Shown here piece after piece: positions 60,201-64,000 of a stretch of DNA of 64,000 nt. A model generated the notes under the pieces. That model was not told the DNA's origin and made no database searches. It saw nothing but the letters and a program-made list of their open reading frames with translations. Position numbers and translations under genes: made by a program. Positions within the stretch are counted from its first letter, which is position 1. Each line of letters starts with the position of its first letter. Source of the DNA: Daphnia pulex (lineage: Eukaryota; Arthropoda; Branchiopoda; Diplostraca; Daphniidae); contig NC_060023.1 in assembly GCF_021134715.1 (NCBI RefSeq), positions 1,612,001 to 1,676,000 of the forward strand, given 5' to 3'.

Positions 60201-63200
60201 ATAGTGATGAGCGTACGTTACTCGATCGCCGTCCTCTCCGACCCCATCAATTTTCGTCCGATATACGCCGGACCGACAGTGATTGACAAATGGGCTCACT
60301 CAGCAAAGGGCCAAGTTAAAAAAGAAACGACGTTAAAAAAAATAGGTAAAATCGTTCAGTTCAGAAATGTCACACATTTTCACATAAAGCGTCTCACATC
60401 TGTTGGAACGACACGAATGTCAACGTTGAAATTTTCAAAAGGAGATTTGTCTGGTAAAGAAAACAATCCCGTTCTTGTGCTTCTTTAGAACTCGGTGCCA
60501 TTAATATTGATACTTGGAAAGGAGCAACTTGGGATGGAGGTCATCGGATCAATTTTTCAATTGCAACTTTGCGAAAGTACACGAAGAAATGAAAATACCA
60601 ATAGATATGCACGAGATCAGTTTTCGTTCGAGTCCAATCTAATATTTAAGGTCATTTCTGTGCTGCCAAGGCTGTTGGTTCAGGAAAACCCATCCGTCCG
60701 ATAATACCGCAAAGGTGAACTGAAAATGTCATGAATTTGGAATTCTGAGAAATTGGTGGTTCCGACAAAGTTCGTTCACATGGACGACAGAGCTGCAAAA
60801 ATGGAGAGAAATAGCCCGATTCTATTTGAACGCAAATGAGGCCACTCACACAAATGAATGGAGTCAATTAACCCTATAATTAAAGCTCACTTTGAAAACC
60901 AGCGATCAAATGTGGCTAGGAAATAACAGGCAGTTGGAAAATGATTTTATCGGCTGGTTTTTTTTTTACATCAAGACATTTTTTGGACTCGTTAAATGAA
61001 TTGGCGATACAAAATATTAAATACAATACAGTTAAATCTGTTGGAAAATTAGTGCGGTATTTTGTTCCTACGTTCGCAATTTATATCCCGCCGGATCTAA
61101 AGATAGAAATCAAGTTCGATTGGGGAAATTCCAAAAGAAAACGCGGGATCGATATGACAAATTTCAAAGTGCAAAAGGATCCTTTCACTTCGTTATCCTT
61201 CCTTTTTTTCCCCTCTCATCCGTTAACTTTCAATGCGCCCACCAACCCGTAAAATAAGCGACCCGGTGATTAGCTCTTTCATCAGACTCCAATCGACTAA
61301 TGTAAACATCAATAGGTTGGTTCTATAGCACAAAAGTTCCAACATTTTCTTAAAGTTATCATCTTTTTTTTTTAAGTGAGATGCATTTACAATTGGAGAG
61401 TTGTTATAAGTTTATATATTCGATACTGCAGTGTCATAATTAGCCGACAGGAAATGCAGCAGCTATACTGTTGTTAACTGTTGTGCGCGCACCGCATCAC
61501 CTTGGTAACCGAATCCTTAATTACCCAGTTCTTGGCAGTTTTTGGTTTTCCCAAGTGAACGCGTTCATCATCAATCTTCCGCCCGTCAATTCCATTTTTA
61601 ACTCTTTCCCTCCCAATTACTTGATATACTACGTACTACTACGTTCTATATTTTCCGACAATGATTTCGAGCACGAGAGCACCAAAGACAAACTCTAGTA
61701 GATGCAAAAGATCTCACATACAATTTCCAAGCTGTAATTAGATTCGTGTTGCTTCCGGCGACTGTTTGCTCATTCACAGACAACAGAAAAACACACACAC
61801 AACTTGTTCATCACACAACTTTGCATTCGGCTCGATACGCTCACAAGCCCTACAGGGGTTTTAAGCGTGTAAACATTGCGAATATAAACGGCGCGTCAAT
61901 CATCTGGCAACTGCGAAAGGCGGTGTTTTCCCAGTAAATATCCTTCACTCAGCACCAAAATTCCTGATAAAAATCCAATCTAATAAGCAACAAGAATGGA
62001 AATGAAATTGAACAAGTTGACAAGTTCACGATCACCACTTCTGACCAGCGCAATATACGCCCAACAGCTTTGAGTTTTTTGTCGAGATAATAAAAACTGC
62101 GGCTGTTACGCAATACGCGCTGTCTTTCTCCATGATGTGAGGGTGTCACGCAACAATGGTAACATGCACAATTGTTGATCTAATCAAAACAAGGACAACT
62201 CAGAAACAATTCAGCCATAATATGAGCAACCCAGATGTGGCAGGGGAACTCAGATGTGAAGAACTCGGGGGCCTACAGCAAGTGTCAGATGGTGTTATGT
62301 AATTTGATGGCAACGCATATATTCGCTCGAGAGAAACTAACAAAAGATGGCGGTGATGGAAATGACCGCCAACATCAGGCCAACATTGTCACAGCTTGTT
62401 CCGACGGACGTTACATCTAGTGAATCTCAATTCCATTCGACGATTTATAAAAGGAAAGCCAATTTTAATTGATATTAAATTGAAAATTTAGAAATTTTAA
62501 GTCTCTCGTTGACAACCCACTCAACCGACTATAACTAGGACCGATAAAAGTTAATGCGAGATATAGTTACGTCAATTTCCATACCGCAGGGAATTCGCCT
62601 GTGTAACCTTCCCACACACGTCCAGCTCGGATCTGATGCCCCCAAAAATGGACGCACATCAGAAAAGGAGTTTTGTACTTTCATGGAATTTAATATAAAG
62701 GTCGAAACGGACCGGATTTGGGTCCATCAATCATTCACGACCTGCGTTAAACTTGTATCCCGCAAATAGTGCACAATCCCTTTCAAAAATAAACAGGAAC
62801 GGTTATATCAGATTCCCGTCCATGTTGGCAAGACGGAAGGGAGGGGGGTCGTGAAGGCCGGCATCAGTTCAAAATCCGGGATTTGCCCGTCGGCCGTCAC
62901 TCTGAAACGGAAACGTCATCTACATTTCTTTTTCTTCTCTTTGACAAGATTGTACTACCCCGAAATAATTTCACGTCGTCGTTCGTCGTCGCAGTCCGTT
63001 TTGGAATGAAGGTTCCTTTCAAAATAGCACACGTCTTTAGTATATCGTCCGTTTCTCAAATTGGGAACTCTAATCGGAGCAGATCCGGTTAGACATGCAG
63101 AGAGAGAGAAAGGCCATCTGAAATGCTTATCGTATTGTCCGCGGCCCATCATCAAAAGCGAGAGATAAAATCGAATTGCAAAGGCCCAGACGACGGAGAT

Positions 63201-64000
63201 TATACTGCAGTCCTTGGAGAATTGAGATAATAGTCGTATAGTACCATGTGCCATCTGTCGTTTTCACTCGAGAGAAGATGGCACTGTTGGCCGGGAAATT
63301 GCTTAGATGCCCAGTAAGTTCTTCTATTTCAGGTGACGGTTGTCACCATTATTATCCTCCAACCACCCACCGTAAAATTCAAATGTCAAACTGATCAGTT
63401 ATGTAACGATGAAAAAAGTTCTGTTTGTTACCGTGGTGGTGCCATCGCCCAACTCGACTCGACAAGTGGAAAAAAGAAAAGATTCGTCAGACTATAAACA
63501 AGCGCGTTCTTCACTTCCGCTCGATGGATTTTTAATCAAATCATCAGAGCGGCCGGGAAACCTCCACTCGAATCTTTTCAGCAGTTATTCACAAGTCTAT
63601 AGCTGCTGTAATACCTTTACTACGAAACCGCTAATGATTATCATCATTTTGGGGCGACTCAAAGCCGATTTGTGAACATGAAAACATCAGCCGTATTTTA
63701 ATCAATGAATTCGGCGTAATCCGACCAGGAAATGGGAAATTTTCCGCATTGTTTCACCGGAATTTCGTCAATGGAACACGTTATAGCCGACCAGACCTTG
63801 TCCAATTAACACGGAAATGCTGAGAAAAAGTTTCCATTTCTCGGTGGAAACTGCCAACGTTGGATAGACTCAAATCTTTGACTGCCACATCTGCCTGGAA
63901 CTCTGAAATCAATTCAGAGAACCTACGCAGCAATTCATCGAATACACGAACAGCTCATCACTCTACAAATCACATATAGGGTGTTCTATATAGTCGACAC
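57201..64000. other. Gene-poor right end
   Basis: In 6.8 kb I find no frame longer than about 170 codons and no recognisable domain. The longest, 57360-57860 minus, is Lys-rich and low-complexity. Visible structure: an inverted pair of CGCCATCTAGCG-type motifs (about 57861-57925), A-rich runs (58170-58240), and two related segments at about 59888-59925 and 61212-61250. It may be an upstream regulatory region, large introns of a gene to the right, or spacer. Confidence 0.4.
57861..57925. repeat. Inverted pair of CTAGATGGCG motifs
   Basis: CGCCATCTAGCGG (about 57861-57873) and CGCTAGATGGCG (about 57911-57922) are reverse complements separated by about 37 bp. The core TAGATGGCG resembles the insulator protein CTCF's core recognition sequence. 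A near match (ACGCTAGATGGC) also sits in the palindrome arms (about 7570-7581 and 10129-10140). Confidence 0.45.

Overview
The window looks like nuclear DNA of an arthropod, most likely a cladoceran crustacean such as Daphnia. This is an inference from three things: short AG-ending introns of about 55-100 bp, an RR-type cuticle protein gene with a 2-codon first exon, and a tandem family of Tyr/Thr-rich secreted proteins. Gene identities come from recognising protein families by eye. Exon borders were placed by hand, and I checked that phases agree across every junction of the named genes.

Region 1 (1-16.9 kb) is accessory. It opens with retrotransposon protease debris (1.68-2.16 kb). Next comes a very large inverted repeat, with arms at about 2.9-8.9 and 9.1-14.8 kb around a 207 bp spacer. 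Each arm carries a decayed array of Tyr-rich protein genes with three exons of an apoptosis-inducing-factor (AIFM1) gene embedded in it, a piggyBac-like MITE bounded by TTAA, a second foldback MITE, and a diverged inner segment of unknown nature. The arms differ in a 24 bp coding repeat (4 versus 11 copies). Just outside the right arm is an intact RR cuticle protein gene (15.7-16.8 kb).

Region 2 (17-33 kb) holds a doubtful gene fragment, nudE (minus strand, 22.3-24.6 kb), the ANKRD54 orthologue (plus, 27.0-28.3 kb) and a MINPP1-family protein (plus, 30.8-32.8 kb) whose histidine-phosphatase motifs are altered.

Region 3 (33-46 kb) is compact and conserved: OXLD1 (minus) head-to-head with CCDC137 (plus), a PPPDE/DESI peptidase fused to a PUL domain (minus), the GLD2/TENT2 poly(A) polymerase (minus), an intron-containing tRNA-Leu(CAA), and MECR (minus) head-to-head with ECHS1 (plus). 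MECR and ECHS1 are both mitochondrial enoyl-CoA enzymes and share a 181 bp gap between start codons.

Region 4 (46.6-56.6 kb) is one 22-exon gene, GARNL3 (RapGAP plus CNH domains, minus strand). From 56.6 kb to the end I see only low-complexity, apparently non-coding sequence.
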